The notes under the pieces: generated by a model
The model's input: the letters and a program-made list of their open reading frames with translations, nothing else
What the model was told of the DNA's origin: nothing
Database searches by the model: none
Translations under genes and position numbers: made by a program
NCBI RefSeq assembly: GCF_900112445.1
Contig: NZ_FOYY01000003.1
Coordinates: 631,960-695,959, forward strand
Direction of reading: 5' to 3'
DNA: 64,000 nucleotides
From: Thiomicrospira sp. ALE5
GTDB taxonomy: Bacteria > Pseudomonadota > Gammaproteobacteria > Thiomicrospirales > Thiomicrospiraceae
Shown: positions 1 through 9,683 of the stretch, piece by piece
Layout: every line of letters starts with the position of its first letter
How positions within the stretch are numbered: position 1 is the first letter of the stretch

Positions 1-990
1 ACTGGTCGTTTTGCCCGACCCGGTCGGCCCTACAACCAAAATCACCCCTGCCGGCTGGGCTAACCAACGACGCAAGGCCTGTTCGCGTGGAGCATCTAAT
101 CCCAATGCCGTCAAATCCAACACACTTTTCTGCTGATCCAAAACCCGTAACACCAGATTTTCGCCTTGTGACCCAGGTAAACTGCTTACCCTAAAATCAA
201 TCGCCTTGCCCAGCAACATCATCGCAAAACGTCCATCTTGCGGTCGACGCTGTTCAGTGACATCTAAACCACTTAGAATCTTGATACGCGCCAAAATGGG
301 CAACCAAAGTACTTTTGGAATGTAGTGTTGTAGCACCAACAAACCATCAATTCGATAGCGCAACTGCACAAACGCCTGCTCTGGCTCAAAATGTAAATCA
401 GATGCACTTTGTCTAACTGCCTCAGTCAACAAACTATCCACCAAACGCACAATCGGGTGACGAAAATCATCCTGATCATTAAGACTGGCCTGCTGCGGGG
501 ATAATTCGAGTGCCTCGTCAATCAACGCAGGAATCGCCCGCTGATATTGATAACTACGCGCAAGAAAATCGGCCAACTCATCACGGTTAATCAAGACCCA
601 ATTAAGCTGAAAAGATGGCAAACGAGCAGTACAGTAGTGTTCAATTTGGTCTTGAACCCAGAGATCATCAGGATTTACCACGCCTAAAGTCAGATTTTGC
701 TGCTGCAATTTGATAGGCGCTGCTTGCCATTTACGCAACAATACCGGCTCAAACAGGGTTAAGGCTTCGGGATCTGGAACAAGTTGGTTGAGACTTAAAT
801 AACTTAACCCGAGTTGCTGGCCTTGATAAAAACTGGCCTGCTCCCGAGTTAAAAAGCCTAACTTAACACTATTATCGAGCAGGCTACCGCCTTGAAGCTG
901 CTGTGCTTGCTCGGTCAGGGTCAACTGCGCATCATTAAGCACATGATGATTCAACAAATACGCCCGTTGTTGTTCATCGACTCGCATCAT
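1..990 (-). CDS. mshE: GspE/PilB-family secretion or pilus ATPase, MshE-like (3' part beyond window)
   Basis: Assembly ATPase of a type IV (MSHA-type) pilus or type II secretion system, expected to be cytoplasmic and membrane-associated. The frame opens with ATG ATG at 990 and stays open to base 1, so only about 330 N-terminal residues are present. Residues about 1-150 resemble the GspE N-terminal domain. A conserved stretch follows (SDLHFEP, RIDG, RRPQDGR), and the last visible residues form the Walker A loop GPTGSGKTTS. The Walker B and zinc parts lie outside the window. The start lies inside the 3' end of the upstream secretin gene (17-nt overlap), so the two are probably co-translated. 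The MshE assignment rests on the MshL-like neighbour; GspE or PilB is possible. Confidence 0.82.
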   Translation of the reverse strand, partial: MMRVDEQQRAYLLNHHVLNDAQLTLTEQAQQLQGGSLLDNSVKLGFLTREQASFYQGQQLGLSYLSLNQLVPDPEALTLFEPVLLRKWQAAPIKLQQQNLTLGVVNPDDLWVQDQIEHYCTARLPSFQLNWVLINRDELADFLARSYQYQRAIPALIDEALELSPQQASLNDQDDFRHPIVRLVDSLLTEAVRQSASDLHFEPEQAFVQLRYRIDGLLVLQHYIPKVLWLPILARIKILSGLDVTEQRRPQDGRFAMMLLGKAIDFRVSSLPGSQGENLVLRVLDQQKSVLDLTALGLDAPREQALRRWLAQPAGVILVVGPTGSGKTTS

Positions 991-2464
991 CAGCCCCTAT
1001 AACGGTTGCCCGTAACAGTACCACCAACTCGGTCTTTGATTGACTGGCTTGCTGCAAACCAAATAAGCGCGCTAGCGGACTTGGTTGCCGCGACAAGCCA
1101 TATAAACCAGATTGCTGCTCATCTTGACGTTGCTGAATTAAGCCACCAATCATAACGGTTTCCTGATCATCTAAGCGTAACAAGGTTTCCATTTCGCGCT
1201 CTTGAATCAAAGGCACAAAGTTTTTCACCCCCACGGCCGCTAAATCAGGGTTTGGATCTTGAACCTGGCCAATAATACGGGTTACACTTGGTCGTACATT
1301 TAGCAATACCTGCTGCTGCTCGGTCACCATCGGCTGAACATTTAAAATCAAGCCCACGGGTACCGAGTTTAAGTTTGATCCATAGGTCACTTCGGTCACA
1401 TTCTGATTAGTCGTGCGCACAACACCAATGGTAAAATAAACAAAATTATCTACAACCTTAAGCATCGCCGGCTGATTGTTTAGCGCCATTACACGCGGAC
1501 TAGATAGCACACTGACCTGACCAAAGTTTTCCAACCAACGCAATCCCAGCATTACATCTAAGCCCACCGCCCCTAAACTGGCACTAAATATACGATCATG
1601 ACTGACTTGGCTTACACCGCTGCGATTTAACAAGCCATCCAAACTCCAATCAATACCCGTTTGATAGTCTTGCGATAAGGCCACTTCAGCAATCACCGCC
1701 TCAATTAGTACTTGTCGACTGGTTCTTGCTTGTAGCTGCACCAACCAATCTGCGACCTGTCGTTGTTGCTGATAACTGGCCAGTACCATGACCAGCCCTG
1801 ATTCAGGTTGCGCGATTACCCGTTGAGACGGTGAGAATTCACTAGCAAAAGGATCATTAATTAATAATTGTGCAAGAAGACTGGCCAAGCTGCCCCAAAT
1901 ATCAGTATTGCTAGTTAGCTCCATACTGGATTGACTAGAATTTTGCGTTGCAGCCAGAAGACTCACTTGGCCAATATTAAGGTTCGTGACCAGTTTATCG
2001 ACCTTTGAGCGCTGCAAATTAAGCAGGTCAACCGGATAGGCTTGCCAATACAACTGGTCAGGGCGTGCAATAATGCGCCGTTGTTGTAATAGCACTTGCA
2101 ACCCACTCGCTACAGCGACACGATGTAACAGTTCATTTAAAGTTAGATTATCTGCCCTGACCGTAATGGTCGGCGCCTGATGAGGCCAGACTTCCAATTC
2201 TTTGTCTGCCATCCAAGCCAGTTTTTGAAGTACATCTTCTACAGACTGGTCTTGTAAATGCAAACTATATCTTGGACTGATTGGGGGTTCGATAGACCCC
2301 GCGAGATCGGCATTATCTGGAAGATTTTGCGTAGCGGGCAAGGCGTTAGGCAACTTAAGCTCAGCGTCTAAGCTGTGACTAGGCGTCGTGTTACAACCGG
2401 TGAGCAGCCATAGGCTTAGGCTAGCGATACCACAAAAATAAATGAAATGACTTTGATGGAACAC
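974..2464 (-). CDS. mshL: MSHA-type pilus secretin lipoprotein, MshL-like
   Basis: Outer-membrane secretin forming the exit channel for a type IV pilus. The N-terminus has a lipoprotein signal ending in LLTGC (Cys at about residue 24). An STN-like segment follows at about 65-140. The secretin domain occupies about 250-490, with VLIEAVIAEV near its start and the typical closing strand ELVVLL near the end. The length of 496 residues fits the short MshL/PilN class better than GspD. The GTG start at 2464 is preceded by AGGGG at good spacing. An MshE-like ATPase follows with a 17-nt overlap. The mshM and mshN genes that often sit between them are absent, so the locus is rearranged relative to Vibrio. 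MshL is the best fit, but another short secretin is possible. Confidence 0.75.
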   Translation of the reverse strand: MFHQSHFIYFCGIASLSLWLLTGCNTTPSHSLDAELKLPNALPATQNLPDNADLAGSIEPPISPRYSLHLQDQSVEDVLQKLAWMADKELEVWPHQAPTITVRADNLTLNELLHRVAVASGLQVLLQQRRIIARPDQLYWQAYPVDLLNLQRSKVDKLVTNLNIGQVSLLAATQNSSQSSMELTSNTDIWGSLASLLAQLLINDPFASEFSPSQRVIAQPESGLVMVLASYQQQRQVADWLVQLQARTSRQVLIEAVIAEVALSQDYQTGIDWSLDGLLNRSGVSQVSHDRIFSASLGAVGLDVMLGLRWLENFGQVSVLSSPRVMALNNQPAMLKVVDNFVYFTIGVVRTTNQNVTEVTYGSNLNSVPVGLILNVQPMVTEQQQVLLNVRPSVTRIIGQVQDPNPDLAAVGVKNFVPLIQEREMETLLRLDDQETVMIGGLIQQRQDEQQSGLYGLSRQPSPLARLFGLQQASQSKTELVVLLRATVIGADDASR

Positions 2465-2493
2465 AAAATAAACCCCTATAAAACTACCTATTA

Positions 2494-2499
2494 ATTATA
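2494..2499 (-). promoter_or_regulatory. Candidate -10 box for mshL/mshE
   Basis: A perfect TATAAT lies on the minus strand about 30 nt before the GTG start of the secretin gene, in the 80-bp AT-rich gap after hemN. No good -35 at 17-bp spacing is visible. The motif match is seen; promoter function is inferred. Confidence 0.35.
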
Positions 2500-2544
2500 C
2501 GTAATTTTTTAAGGGGTGTGTGTAAATATAACTAAAATTACTTA

Positions 2545-3927
2545 CTATATTACTTTAGAAAAACGATTAGTGGTGCCCGGTTTAATATAGGCATCAAACG
2601 CCATACAGATATTACGAATCAATAACCGGCCTTTAGCGGTGATATAAATATCCTGCGCATCCAGCGTCAGTAAGCCGTCTTCGGCGAACTGTTGTACCGC
2701 CACCAATTCTTTAGCAAAGTATTCGTCAAAACGAATACCCCATTGCTGATTCACCGTTTCAAAATTCAGATGAAAATGGCTGATTAACCGCGTTATCACA
2801 TCACGGCGTAACTCGTCATCTTCAGTTAAATGCACGCCACGGAAAATTGCCAATTCGCCCGCATCAATCGCGGCATAATAGTCATCCAAGGTTTTACGGT
2901 TCTGTGAATAGGTGTTATCAATTAAACCAATCGAAGTCGCGCCCATGCCAATCAAATCGCAATCGGCGTGAGTGGAATAGCCTTGGAAGTTGCGATACAG
3001 CGTTTCATTCCGTTGTGCGACTGCCAGCTCGTCATCTGGCTTAGCAAAGTGATCCATGCCAATATACACATAACCCGCTTGCAATAAACGTTCGGTGGTC
3101 GCCTGCAAAATCGCCAGTTTTTGATCCGGGCTCGGCATGTCTTCTTCACGCATTTTTTTCTGCGTTGGGAACATGCTGGGCATGTGCGCATAGTTAAAAA
3201 TCGAGAAGCGATCCGGTTCGACTGCTAATAATTTATCCAGCGTTTGCAAAAAACTGTCTTGGGTTTGAAACGGCAAACCATAAATCAAATCGACATTGAC
3301 CGATAAAAAGCCTTCCGCTCTTGCTGCATTCAATACAGTAAAAGTTTCTTCTTCACTCTGAATACGATTGACCGCTTTTTGAACTTTCGGATCAAAATCC
3401 TGCACCCCTAAACTCATGCGGTTAAAGCCGAGTTCACGCAGAAGTTTAATCGTTTCGGCAGTGGCTTCACGCGGGTCGATTTCAATCGAATATTCGCCGC
3501 TGTCGTCATCGTACAAATTGAAATGTTCGCGGGTTTTCGCCATTAACTGACGCATTTCATCGTGATTGATAAACGTTGGCGTACCGCCGCCCCAATGTAA
3601 TTGTTCCACTTTGCGATTCGGATCAAACAACTTGGCTTGCAATTCGATTTCTTTAAACAGACGCTCTAAATAGGGCGTGGTTTTTTTACGGTCGCGGGTC
3701 CATTCTTTATTGCAGGCGCAATAAAAACAAATCGTATCGCAAAACGGAATATGAAAATACAACGACAGCCCGCGCCCGGATGCGTTAGAACGCGCGGCGG
3801 CGGCTTCATAATCGGCAATACCGAATGACTCGTCAAACTGCACTGCGGTCGGATAGGAGGTATAACGCGGCCCGCTTTGGTTATAACGTTTAATTAAGTC
3901 CGCATCAAATTGAATTCCTTGTTCCAC
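2545..3927 (-). CDS. hemN: Oxygen-independent coproporphyrinogen III dehydrogenase
   Basis: Radical-SAM enzyme converting coproporphyrinogen III to protoporphyrinogen IX without oxygen, in cytoplasmic heme synthesis. The 4Fe-4S/SAM cluster motif CDTICFYCAC sits near residues 62-71 and has the CX3CX2CXC spacing of true HemN. Other family marks are the early SYPTAVQF segment and WGGGTPTF. The length of 460 residues matches bacterial HemN. The start is GTG at 3927, supported by AGGGGA just upstream. The gene lies 22 nt downstream of a GGDEF-EAL-CZB gene and is probably co-transcribed with it and rlmKL. No FNR-like site was seen in that short gap. Confidence in function is high. Confidence 0.95.
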   Translation of the reverse strand: MEQGIQFDADLIKRYNQSGPRYTSYPTAVQFDESFGIADYEAAAARSNASGRGLSLYFHIPFCDTICFYCACNKEWTRDRKKTTPYLERLFKEIELQAKLFDPNRKVEQLHWGGGTPTFINHDEMRQLMAKTREHFNLYDDDSGEYSIEIDPREATAETIKLLRELGFNRMSLGVQDFDPKVQKAVNRIQSEEETFTVLNAARAEGFLSVNVDLIYGLPFQTQDSFLQTLDKLLAVEPDRFSIFNYAHMPSMFPTQKKMREEDMPSPDQKLAILQATTERLLQAGYVYIGMDHFAKPDDELAVAQRNETLYRNFQGYSTHADCDLIGMGATSIGLIDNTYSQNRKTLDDYYAAIDAGELAIFRGVHLTEDDELRRDVITRLISHFHLNFETVNQQWGIRFDEYFAKELVAVQQFAEDGLLTLDAQDIYITAKGRLLIRNICMAFDAYIKPGTTNRFSKVI

Positions 3928-3949
3928 ACTCGTCCCCTATAATTTTGGG

Positions 3950-6097
3950 TTATTCGGTTCTGTTTACCACAGCATTGTGCAGTTTGCGCATGACTTTAAT
4001 AAAACCATCTCGCCTATTAAATAGTTTAGGGAGTTGGTCTTGTGCAGCAGACTGCTGTCCCTTTTGGCATAGTTTAATAAGTTCAGCTGCCTTGAATAGT
4101 AACTCACTGTGCACTTGCTTTAACTCATGGTAGATTTGGTCATGTTTTAAGCTGTAATGACCAAGCCATTTACCAAGATCACACTGTTTCGAATTTACTT
4201 CAGGCGCCGCTTCGTGCTTACCCATTATGTAAGCTTCGACTTGATCAACACATAAACGATGAATCACTTCAGTACGCAATAAATTGGTATCCCCTCGGCC
4301 AAACATTGCTTGATTATGCACTAGTGCAAAAGGTTTTACTTGCCATTGGGCTTGCCAAACCATCAATGCCCCAGCATCCATTGGACGGGCTATACCGTAT
4401 CCTTGCGCAAAATCACAACCTAATAGTAATAAAATATCAGCATGATCAACTGTCTCCACACCTTCGGCAATAACTTGTCGATTAAATACGCGACAAAGAC
4501 TGATTACACCACTCACAATAGACAAATCATTCGGATTTTGCAGCATTTTGCGGACAAAGCTTTGATCGACCTTAATTTTATCGACGGGCAAATCTCGTAA
4601 ATACTGTAAAGATGAATAACCTGTGCCAAAATCATCCAATGCAAAACTTATGCCTAATCTATGACACTGGCCAATCACTGCAATGACGTGCTCCATATCT
4701 TCCAATGCACTGGTTTCAAGCACCTCAATCTCCAAATAGGACGCTAATTCAGTGCCATATTCTTTAAGCCGTTTTGCCAAGTTCGACACAAAACTGACTT
4801 TTTGTAGAGAACGTGAAGTGATATTGATACTCAATTGCCATTCAAGCCCTATTGAACGCCACGCACTCAATTGATTAAGCGCCTGACCTATCACCCATTG
4901 ATCCAAGGTTTCTGACAAATAACTTCGCTCAATAAAGGGTAAAAAGCTATCGGGCATAACCAAACCTTTTTGAGGGTGATGCCAACGGATTAAAGCTTCT
5001 GCCCCAACAATTTCACCCGTGCGCATATTGATCTTAGGTTGATAAAAAAGTTCAAGCTCACCCTCTTTAAAGCCATTTTCAACTTCCAACCAAATGCGAC
5101 GATAAAGTTTAGTTTCTCGATCCTCATCTAAATCAAAAAACCTTATAAAACCCACGCCAGCCTGTTTAGCTTGATACATGGCTAAATCAGCGTGCCGAAT
5201 TAGCTGCTCTGCTTCACTTTGATTTTCAGGGGTGAGGGTGACTCCAATACTAGCAGACAACTCAAGCAGCACATCTTGGCTGTAACCCACTTCGCTAATA
5301 GAACGCTGCACTCTGTTTAAAAGATTATTAAGCAAATGCTCATTTTTAAGGTGACTAATCACCGCAACAAATTCATCACCGCCTACCCGCGATACGATCG
5401 CATGCTCTCCTAAGGTTGTTTTGAGTGCCTGGGCTGTTTGAATCAGGACTTTGTCACCTACTTCGTGACCGAATTTATCATTAATGGTCTTAAAGCCATC
5501 TAAGTCAATGAACAACACCGCAACCATATCGCTATTGGCCTGCGCGTTTTTTAGCACCACCTCTAAATGTTTGGTTAACTGCAAACGATTAGGCAGACCT
5601 GTTAATGCATCATAATGTAATAACTTATTAAGCTCTTGTTCATGCGTAACGAGACTGGTAATGTCAGACTGAATCGCCATAAAGCCCAGTTTTGGATGAT
5701 CCAGCGAAGCCAAATTAATAATAGAGGTTTTTTGCAAATAGGCTTCGCCAGGCTTGTTACGGTTCCAAAGTCGCCCCTCCCAAAAGCCTTGTTGATTAAT
5801 GGCATCCCAGACCTTTTGATAAAAACCGGCATCTTGCATACCCGAACTCAAGACATTGGGGTTTTTATTCACCACTTCTGCAAACTCATAACCGGTGATT
5901 TTGCTAAACGCTGGGTTGGTTCTAACAATATTTTTTTCTTTATCAGTAAGCACAACCCCTTCCCGCAAACGCTCAAATAAAACCTCATACACGCGCTGGT
6001 CGGCTTTTATTTTCACGAGGTGACGACGCTGCCAGATCAATCCTGCAACCGCCAAGATTAGTAACAAAAAAGTTATAACGAACAAGGTGATTAACAT
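3950..6097 (-). CDS. Membrane PAS-GGDEF-EAL protein with C-terminal CZB zinc-binding domain
   Basis: Bifunctional c-di-GMP enzyme candidate, about 715 residues. One N-terminal membrane span (residues about 2-22) is followed by a PAS domain (about 35-150), a GGDEF domain with an intact GGDEF at about 239-243, and an EAL domain with EALIRW at about 367 and the DDFGTG and IAEGVE motifs. At the C-terminus is CDLGKWL near residue 638, followed by spaced histidines, as in CZB (chemoreceptor zinc-binding) domains. The I-site RxxD is not present. CZB domains bind zinc and are known from chemoreceptors and from the cyclase DgcZ; here one follows EAL, so zinc or oxidant control of c-di-GMP turnover is inferred. 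ATG at 6097 starts 2 nt after the rlmKL stop behind GGGGG. A TTG at 6103 is possible but less likely. Confidence 0.88.
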   Translation of the reverse strand: MLITLFVITFLLLILAVAGLIWQRRHLVKIKADQRVYEVLFERLREGVVLTDKEKNIVRTNPAFSKITGYEFAEVVNKNPNVLSSGMQDAGFYQKVWDAINQQGFWEGRLWNRNKPGEAYLQKTSIINLASLDHPKLGFMAIQSDITSLVTHEQELNKLLHYDALTGLPNRLQLTKHLEVVLKNAQANSDMVAVLFIDLDGFKTINDKFGHEVGDKVLIQTAQALKTTLGEHAIVSRVGGDEFVAVISHLKNEHLLNNLLNRVQRSISEVGYSQDVLLELSASIGVTLTPENQSEAEQLIRHADLAMYQAKQAGVGFIRFFDLDEDRETKLYRRIWLEVENGFKEGELELFYQPKINMRTGEIVGAEALIRWHHPQKGLVMPDSFLPFIERSYLSETLDQWVIGQALNQLSAWRSIGLEWQLSINITSRSLQKVSFVSNLAKRLKEYGTELASYLEIEVLETSALEDMEHVIAVIGQCHRLGISFALDDFGTGYSSLQYLRDLPVDKIKVDQSFVRKMLQNPNDLSIVSGVISLCRVFNRQVIAEGVETVDHADILLLLGCDFAQGYGIARPMDAGALMVWQAQWQVKPFALVHNQAMFGRGDTNLLRTEVIHRLCVDQVEAYIMGKHEAAPEVNSKQCDLGKWLGHYSLKHDQIYHELKQVHSELLFKAAELIKLCQKGQQSAAQDQLPKLFNRRDGFIKVMRKLHNAVVNRTE

Positions 6098-6099
6098 GG

Positions 6100-8307
6100 T
6101 CAACCCCCAACCTTTTGTAACAACCAGGCCTGGTGAATTTTCGGGCTGCGTTTAAAATCTTCCGGCAGGGTTTTACGGGTGATATCTTCAATCTGCCAGT
6201 CACTTAACGCCTCGGTATCAAGTTTAAATTTCTGCATATTATTGGAAAACACCAATACGCCATCCGCCGCCAATAATGCACCGGCTTGTTTTATCAGCTC
6301 AACATGATCACGTTGAATATCCAATACGCCTTCCATTCGCTTGGAAGTTGAAAATGAAGGCGGATCAAGGAAAATCACATCAAACGGCGCCATTTCGGGC
6401 GGATTTTTTAGCCAAGCGACCACATCTTCTTGTAGCAATTGATGATGGTGCAAATCAATATTATTGGTCATAAAATTATGCTTCGCCCAATAAAGATAGG
6501 TTTTCGACATATCGACACTGAGCGAGTTTTTAGCACCCGCCACCGCCGCTTGTGCGGTCGCGGTGGCGGTATAACAAAACAGGTTCAATAAATCCTTGCC
6601 CTTCGCGAGCTTGGCGACCAGGGCGCGCACATCGCGGTGATCTAAAAATAAACCGGTATCTAAGTAATCGGTAAAGTTAACCCGCACCTTGGTGTCGTTT
6701 TCGATAATCGTAAAATAATCTTTGCGCTCTTCGAGCTTCTCGTATTGGCTTGTACCTTTTTGTTTTTGGCGAACCTTATACACCACTTTTTCAGCGGTTA
6801 TGCCAAACACCTCTGGCAAGACCGCCATCGCCTCATACAAACGACGCTTGGCTTTCGCCGCATTCACCGTTTTCGGTGCGGCATACTCATTCACCACCAA
6901 CCATTCACCGGCTTCAAGCGTATGGTAATAATCAATCGCCAAGGCATATTCTGGCATATCGGCATCATAGACCCGATAGGCCAACACCTTATTACGGTCG
7001 GCCCATTTACGCAGAGTTTTTAAGTTCTTGCGCAACCGATTGGCAAACATCTGCGCACCTTCGGTGTTTGCTAAGTCGGCCATCGACATTTCGACTTCTG
7101 AAGCTAAATCTGCCCCCGCTTTTAACGCAGGTTGGCGGAAAAATTCTTCTTCAACCTCAAAACGGAATAGCTTACACTCCATTGCACCATTAAAAAATGC
7201 ATGATCACGTTTGGCTTTTAAACCTAAATAGAGGCCCAATTCCTTGTTACAGGTCAACACCGCTGCTTGCCAGCCAACAAACTGACGCTTTAAGGTTTCA
7301 CCGATTTGCACATACAAGGCTTTAACTTCATCTTCTTCGCCTAGGCGTTCGCCGTAAGGAGGGTTGGTCACCACCAGGCCTTTTCGACCTACTGCGACCT
7401 CTGTATCAAACGCATGTTCACCCAATTTGGCGACGTTCACCTCAATCACATCGGCATAACCGGCTTGCTGCACTGCTTGGCGGGCAATTTTTACCGCACC
7501 GGGATGGGCATCCGAGCCATAGATTTTTGGAATCTTCACCAGGCCTGCAGCTTCACGTTGCACCGCATCCTTAACCAAGCCATCCCAAATCTCACGCTGA
7601 TGACCTAACCAGGATAAAAAGCCCATATCTTGCGCCTTAGCCAGGCCTGGTGCAGTATCTGATGCAATCATGGCCGCTTCAATTAAAAACGTACCCGAAC
7701 CGCACATCGGATCAAATAACGGTGCACCCTGCGCGGCCAGCTCTGGCCAACCGGCGCGAATCAAAATCGCCGCTGCGACGTTTTCTTTTAACGGCGCTTT
7801 GACTTGCTGACCTTCACGATAACCTCGCTGGTGCAAACTATGACCGGACAAATCTAAACTCAAGGTGAATTGATTACGGTTTAAATGGCCGTGCAATTGA
7901 ATATCGGGATAATCACGGTCTACTGCCGGGCGATGGCCGGTGTTATCGCGAAAATAATCGACCAGCGCATCCTTGATTTTTAACGCGCCAAAGTGGGTAT
8001 GATCAATTCCCATACCCTTGCCGGTAAACGAAATCGCAAAACTATGATCTGCGGTCATGTGCTTGGACCAATCGAGCGCACGAACACTGGCATACAGATC
8101 CTCTTGGGTATCCAGCTCAGTTTCCAACAACACTAGATACACATGATTGGCCAAGCGCGACCATAAACAGGCACGATAACCATCGACCAACCCGCCCTCG
8201 AAGCTGACGCCGCGTGGTTGTGCTTTGACAGCTTGCGCGCCTAAGGCCTGTAACTCTTCTTTTAATAACTCAGATAACCCGTTTGGCGCGGTCGCAAAAA
8301 ATTTCAT
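6100..8307 (-). CDS. rlmL: Bifunctional 23S rRNA m2G2445/m7G2069 methyltransferase RlmKL
   Basis: Fused rRNA methyltransferase. The N-terminal RlmL half makes m2G2445 and the C-terminal RlmK half makes m7G2069 in 23S rRNA. A THUMP-type N-terminus (about 1-155) is followed by the methylase motifs DPMCGSG (near 205) and NPPYGERLG (near 325). The second Rossmann methylase has LFCYTATAT and LDPPSFS. The length of 735 residues is that of the fused gammaproteobacterial enzyme. The ATG at 8307 is clear. The gene heads an apparent operon with the GGDEF-EAL-CZB gene and hemN, whose link to rRNA methylation is not obvious. Confidence 0.95.
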   Translation of the reverse strand: MKFFATAPNGLSELLKEELQALGAQAVKAQPRGVSFEGGLVDGYRACLWSRLANHVYLVLLETELDTQEDLYASVRALDWSKHMTADHSFAISFTGKGMGIDHTHFGALKIKDALVDYFRDNTGHRPAVDRDYPDIQLHGHLNRNQFTLSLDLSGHSLHQRGYREGQQVKAPLKENVAAAILIRAGWPELAAQGAPLFDPMCGSGTFLIEAAMIASDTAPGLAKAQDMGFLSWLGHQREIWDGLVKDAVQREAAGLVKIPKIYGSDAHPGAVKIARQAVQQAGYADVIEVNVAKLGEHAFDTEVAVGRKGLVVTNPPYGERLGEEDEVKALYVQIGETLKRQFVGWQAAVLTCNKELGLYLGLKAKRDHAFFNGAMECKLFRFEVEEEFFRQPALKAGADLASEVEMSMADLANTEGAQMFANRLRKNLKTLRKWADRNKVLAYRVYDADMPEYALAIDYYHTLEAGEWLVVNEYAAPKTVNAAKAKRRLYEAMAVLPEVFGITAEKVVYKVRQKQKGTSQYEKLEERKDYFTIIENDTKVRVNFTDYLDTGLFLDHRDVRALVAKLAKGKDLLNLFCYTATATAQAAVAGAKNSLSVDMSKTYLYWAKHNFMTNNIDLHHHQLLQEDVVAWLKNPPEMAPFDVIFLDPPSFSTSKRMEGVLDIQRDHVELIKQAGALLAADGVLVFSNNMQKFKLDTEALSDWQIEDITRKTLPEDFKRSPKIHQAWLLQKVGG

Positions 8308-8426
8308 TTACCCTACTTAACTTTCAATGATTGACAAACTTGTGTTAATTTTACCTTTTTTGGCTTTGGCTTTCGTTAGAATAAGCGTCATTACCAATTA
8401 AAATTTGTGATTAAACTGGACAGTCT

Positions 8427-9659
8427 ATGGCTCATACGCGATTTATTCAGTACGGATTTGTTTTAATTAGCTTACTACTGCCTTGGCAAGTGAGTGCGCA
8501 AGTGGCACAAAATCAAGCCGATTTTCAACGCTGGATCCAAGAGTTTAAACCCCAAGCACTCAGCGCCGGCATTAGCGAAGCAACCTTTGACATGGCTTTT
8601 GCGAATGTTCAACTCAATGAACGTGTCCTCGAACTCGATCGTCGTCAACCAGAATTTACGCGTACTTTCTGGCAGTACATTGATATGACCGTCACCCCAC
8701 TTCGTATTGAGCGCGGGCGATTACTCAGGCAACAACATGCAGAACTACTGGGCACTGTCACTGCACGTTATGGCATCCCAGACGCCTATTTATTGTCATT
8801 TTGGGCGATGGAAACCAATTTTGGCGGCTTTACCGGCAATACCCCGACTATTGAAGCCCTCGCTACCCTAGCCTATGATCCACGTCGCAGTGCGTTTTTT
8901 ACTGAACAACTGTTGTATGCATTGCGCATTCTTGAGGAAGGGCATTTAACCCTAGACCAAATGAAAGGCTCTTGGGCGGGTGCCTTGGGACATACCCAAT
9001 TTATGCCATCTAATTATATTCACTACACGGTGGATGGTGACGGCAGTGGTCGCAAAGATCTTTTTAATAGTCTCGACGATGTGTTTCACTCTTCTGGGCA
9101 TTTTTTAAATCGTCTGGGATGGCGTGAAGGCCAAGACTGGGGCTATGAAATTAGACTACCAAAAGGCTTTGATTATGCACTTGCAGATGGCCGCACGCAA
9201 CGCAGCATAGCGGAATGGGCCTCGCTTGGCATTACTCGTGCATCAGGTACCAAACTGACGGATGCTACACCAGCAGATATGTCAGCTGCTCTGCTGCTAC
9301 CCGGCGACTATCGTGGTCCTGCTTTCCTCGTGTTTCATAACTTTAATGTCATCAAACGTTGGAATAACTCAAACAACTATGCCCTTGCAGTCGGCTTGAT
9401 TGCTGACCAAATTCGTCATCAACCAGGCCTGGTTGCAAAAGCACCTGCTGATGATGCGGCTATGAGTCGAGACGACGTCATTGCGCTCCAAAACCACTTA
9501 AACCGACTCGGCTTTGATGTTGGGCGCGCTGATGGCATTGCTGGACAGCGTACCCGAGGTGGATTACGCCAATTCCAAGTCAAACAAGGACTACCAGCCG
9601 ACGGCTTTCCAAGTCCGCGCATGCTACAGTTGCTACAACAAGCTCCTTCACCAGGCTAA
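8427..9659 (+). CDS. Lytic murein transglycosylase (MltB-type) with peptidoglycan-binding domain
   Basis: Periplasmic lytic transglycosylase that cleaves glycan strands to leave 1,6-anhydroMurNAc ends. A signal peptide ends near VSAQ (residue about 25). The SLT_2/MltB domain covers about 30-325. The expected catalytic glutamate is in METNFGG near residue 129, and LGHTQFMPS is the usual companion motif. A peptidoglycan_binding_1 domain occupies about 345-405. The signal peptide lacks a lipobox Cys, so this is the soluble subclass. It starts a plus-strand run followed within 25 nt by an RND pump. Its anhydro product would feed AnmK, encoded at 35.8 kb. Confidence 0.9.
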   Translation: MAHTRFIQYGFVLISLLLPWQVSAQVAQNQADFQRWIQEFKPQALSAGISEATFDMAFANVQLNERVLELDRRQPEFTRTFWQYIDMTVTPLRIERGRLLRQQHAELLGTVTARYGIPDAYLLSFWAMETNFGGFTGNTPTIEALATLAYDPRRSAFFTEQLLYALRILEEGHLTLDQMKGSWAGALGHTQFMPSNYIHYTVDGDGSGRKDLFNSLDDVFHSSGHFLNRLGWREGQDWGYEIRLPKGFDYALADGRTQRSIAEWASLGITRASGTKLTDATPADMSAALLLPGDYRGPAFLVFHNFNVIKRWNNSNNYALAVGLIADQIRHQPGLVAKAPADDAAMSRDDVIALQNHLNRLGFDVGRADGIAGQRTRGGLRQFQVKQGLPADGFPSPRMLQLLQQAPSPG

Positions 9660-9683
9660 ATCATGATGATTAGAGAGGTCAGA

